From Alteromonas confluentis (GTDB lineage Bacteria > Pseudomonadota > Gammaproteobacteria > Enterobacterales > Alteromonadaceae): a stretch of 64,000 nucleotides of DNA. The DNA is taken from contig NZ_MDHN01000041.1 in assembly GCF_001757105.1 (NCBI RefSeq), positions 464,515 through 528,514 of the forward strand, written 5' to 3'. Made by a program: the position numbers and the translations under genes. This document shows, in pieces, positions 62,580-64,000 of the stretch. The notes beneath the pieces were generated by a model. That model ran no database searches and was not told the DNA's origin. It saw only the letters and a list, made by a program, of their open reading frames with translations. The first letter of the stretch is position 1. Each line of letters opens with the position of its first letter.

Positions 62580-63784
62580 TACAGTGTTACCTTTGCAGTT
62601 AGTCCATAAACATTTCTGTCGTATTCAATCAGTTCTCGATTGCTATCGCGAACACTTTTTGAGAAAAAAATTCCTAAAGTAAGCCAACGTCGAAATTTAT
62701 AATCGCCGGACATAGTAATTCTAGTGGTATCGTCCTCTCGAAGATCTTCAGCCATACCTTGAAATTCGTCAACTAGATAAGCTCCGGTCATCGTAGTTGA
62801 GAATCTTTCGACCCAAAAATGTTGCCAGTCGAGCGAAAGATCTCTTGACTCAATGAAGTCAGCTCCTGTTGTATTTGTTTCCCTGACTCCTTGTCTAGTT
62901 CTAATAGTAAATTTTGAGTAAGTAACGGGGAGCCATGACGCACCAACTTCCCATGTTACTCCAGAGAAATCGTTTCTTTCAGGTGATTTAAATGATTTTT
63001 TGCGATAACCAATCTTTGCAAAACTTGATGATGTGGCGTTCAAATCCCAATCTAGCCCTGCTAGAACGCGGGATTCCGAGCTATCTAACGGTAGCTCAGG
63101 ATTGCTGTCGTAGGCATACCTAATCTCACTTTGACCAACATCGACAACGAAATTAGTAGTAGGGGCTATCTTATATTTAAACTCAACATCCGCTTTGTAG
63201 ATGCTTCTGTCTCTAATAAGGTACAACTCTTCTCGTCGATCATAGTCGATATCTTCATATCCAATCGAAAATGCTACCTGACCAAATGAAGATAAGGCTC
63301 CATAAGTATAAGCAGCGTTACCATTGATTCTGTCAAAGGTATCGACACTATTTAGTGAACTCCCTCTTCCATTTGAGTAGTTGCGCCCACGCTCGTCATG
63401 TCCAGCCAAATAGGCAGCATTAATAGTAACTCGATTGCGATCGTTAATCACAATATTGCTCTTACCGCTTAGCATGTGGTCTGTATAATCATCGGCTGAA
63501 CTCGAGAAGTGCTTTCCGTTTTCGAGACGATATTTGACCGAAATTAAACTATCATTTAATTTGGTATAAATTTCCGCTTCAGGTGCAGTCACAAGTTTCC
63601 AGCTATCTATCTCATTAGCATTGGAATAAGCCACGTTATCTACATATGCCATAGTCGAATACAGACTTGGCCTGAGATTAAACTTCCCGAGCAAAATATC
63701 ACCCGCAGCACTGCTTTGCGCGACAGCAGTTGGGGTAATAACTGCACCACCAAACATTAGGCAAAACATCCGTCTATACATAAA
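62579..63784 (-). CDS. Outer-membrane beta-barrel protein of the polysaccharide export locus
   Basis: A 401-residue protein with a signal peptide (to about TAVAQ) and a mature part made of alternating amphipathic strands with aromatic girdles (for example FKYKIAPTTNFVVDVGQSEI, WQHFWVERFSTTMTGAYLV). It ends with a strand, GLTAKVTL. The size would suit an 18-strand barrel. The start is ATG 63784, with AGAAGGA upstream; the frame extends to 63835 but without a signal there. It heads the export operon and overlaps the short wza by one base. I infer that it forms the outer-membrane channel. The gene is AT-richer than its neighbours. Confidence 0.8.
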   Translation of the reverse strand, partial: FMYRRMFCLMFGGAVITPTAVAQSSAAGDILLGKFNLRPSLYSTMAYVDNVAYSNANEIDSWKLVTAPEAEIYTKLNDSLISVKYRLENGKHFSSSADDYTDHMLSGKSNIVINDRNRVTINAAYLAGHDERGRNYSNGRGSSLNSVDTFDRINGNAAYTYGALSSFGQVAFSIGYEDIDYDRREELYLIRDRSIYKADVEFKYKIAPTTNFVVDVGQSEIRYAYDSNPELPLDSSESRVLAGLDWDLNATSSSFAKIGYRKKSFKSPERNDFSGVTWEVGASWLPVTYSKFTIRTRQGVRETNTTGADFIESRDLSLDWQHFWVERFSTTMTGAYLVDEFQGMAEDLREDDTTRITMSGDYKFRRWLTLGIFFSKSVRDSNRELIEYDRNVYGLTAKVTL

Positions 63785-64000
63785 TTTTCCTTCTAAGATA
63801 GTCCAGCCATCTAATTTAAAGAATATTGGGAGCATCGTCTATTCCAAGCAAAAATTTTGACTTTGGCGACACGCAAGAAAAGCATATCGGATGCTAAATT
63901 TATGCCAGAAAGTATCTTTTCAATACTTGAAATCACCTATTCATTTTTATTGGATAAAACTGGAACGGGATCTGCATTACCTATTTCAGGAAACGGTTAA
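63785..64000. other. Upstream region of the export operon
   Basis: 216 AT-rich bases that probably include the minus-strand promoter of the barrel-wza-wzc-phosphatase operon. No clear -35/-10 pair or ops element can be asserted. A 32-codon plus-strand frame ending at 64000 is not convincing. Confidence 0.5.

Noticed and set aside
63902-64000. A 32-codon plus-strand frame starting ATG and ending TAA at the last base
   Set aside because: Too short, no ribosome site, no recognisable sequence; it probably occurs by chance in the promoter region of the export operon.
1-64000. CRISPR arrays, insertion sequences, prophage genes, tRNA or rRNA genes
   Set aside because: None seen. The repeats present are the adhesin array, the 15-bp tandem repeat and palindromes, and no transposase, integrase or cloverleaf was recognised by eye.

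Overview
The window looks like a chromosomal segment from a marine gammaproteobacterium of the Alteromonas type. This is inferred from the gene families (YigZ, GhrA, CzcCBA with a Cys/His-rich leader protein, TonB receptors, a Wzc-type exopolysaccharide locus) and a base composition near 50% GC; no rRNA or tRNA gene is present to fix the taxonomy. I see no insertion sequence, prophage or CRISPR array.

Layout. 1-1620: 3' end of a giant adhesin built from 92-residue Ig-like repeats. 1662-7244 (minus): a three-gene signalling operon (GGDEF/EAL, CheB-CheR-PAS, PAS with a degenerate GGDEF-like tail). 7352-11177: a secreted DUF885 metallopeptidase, an M24 peptidase and YigZ. 11178-11731: a gene-free stretch with a 195-bp nested inverted repeat and a Lrp-like operator. 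11732-15855: TonB receptor, Lrp/AsnC regulator, GhrA and a cupin. 16016-21960 (minus): small Cys/His-rich protein and CzcCBA metal efflux. 21976-27213: GNAT, M20 amidohydrolase, aldehyde dehydrogenase and FAD oxidoreductase. 27261-28692: divergent DmeR/DmeF with a shared operator. 28749-40430: a catabolic island with an ABC importer, FAD amine oxidase and HAD hydrolase in one direction, and aminotransferase, beta-decarboxylating dehydrogenase and succinate-semialdehyde dehydrogenase in the other. 40506-43820 (minus): DUF4198, DUF1624, CopC and CopD. 44263-44913: a haemolysin-III family protein. 45227-63784: an exopolysaccharide region with a beta-helix lipoprotein, flippase, pyruvyltransferase, two sulfotransferases, four glycosyltransferases, polymerase, CpsB-type phosphatase, BY-kinase, a short Wza and a separate outer-membrane barrel. 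A YafJ-like amidotransferase and a small membrane protein are interspersed.

The most interesting signal is a 15-bp palindrome, CAGCAGAnTnTGCYG, which is close to the E. coli Lrp consensus. It occurs five times, in four intergenic regions: upstream of the TonB receptor, the GNAT, the amidohydrolase/ALDH pair, and (twice) between the HAD/oxidase/ABC operon and the aminotransferase operon. An Lrp/AsnC regulator is encoded inside the same 25 kb. I infer a locally regulated system that imports and degrades an amine or N-acylated amino compound (outer-membrane receptor, ABC importer, deacylase, oxidases, transaminase, aldehyde dehydrogenases). Its substrate is unknown. A second point of interest is the polysaccharide export pair of a Wza without a C-terminal helix and a barrel gene overlapping it by one base, beside sulfation and pyruvylation genes.
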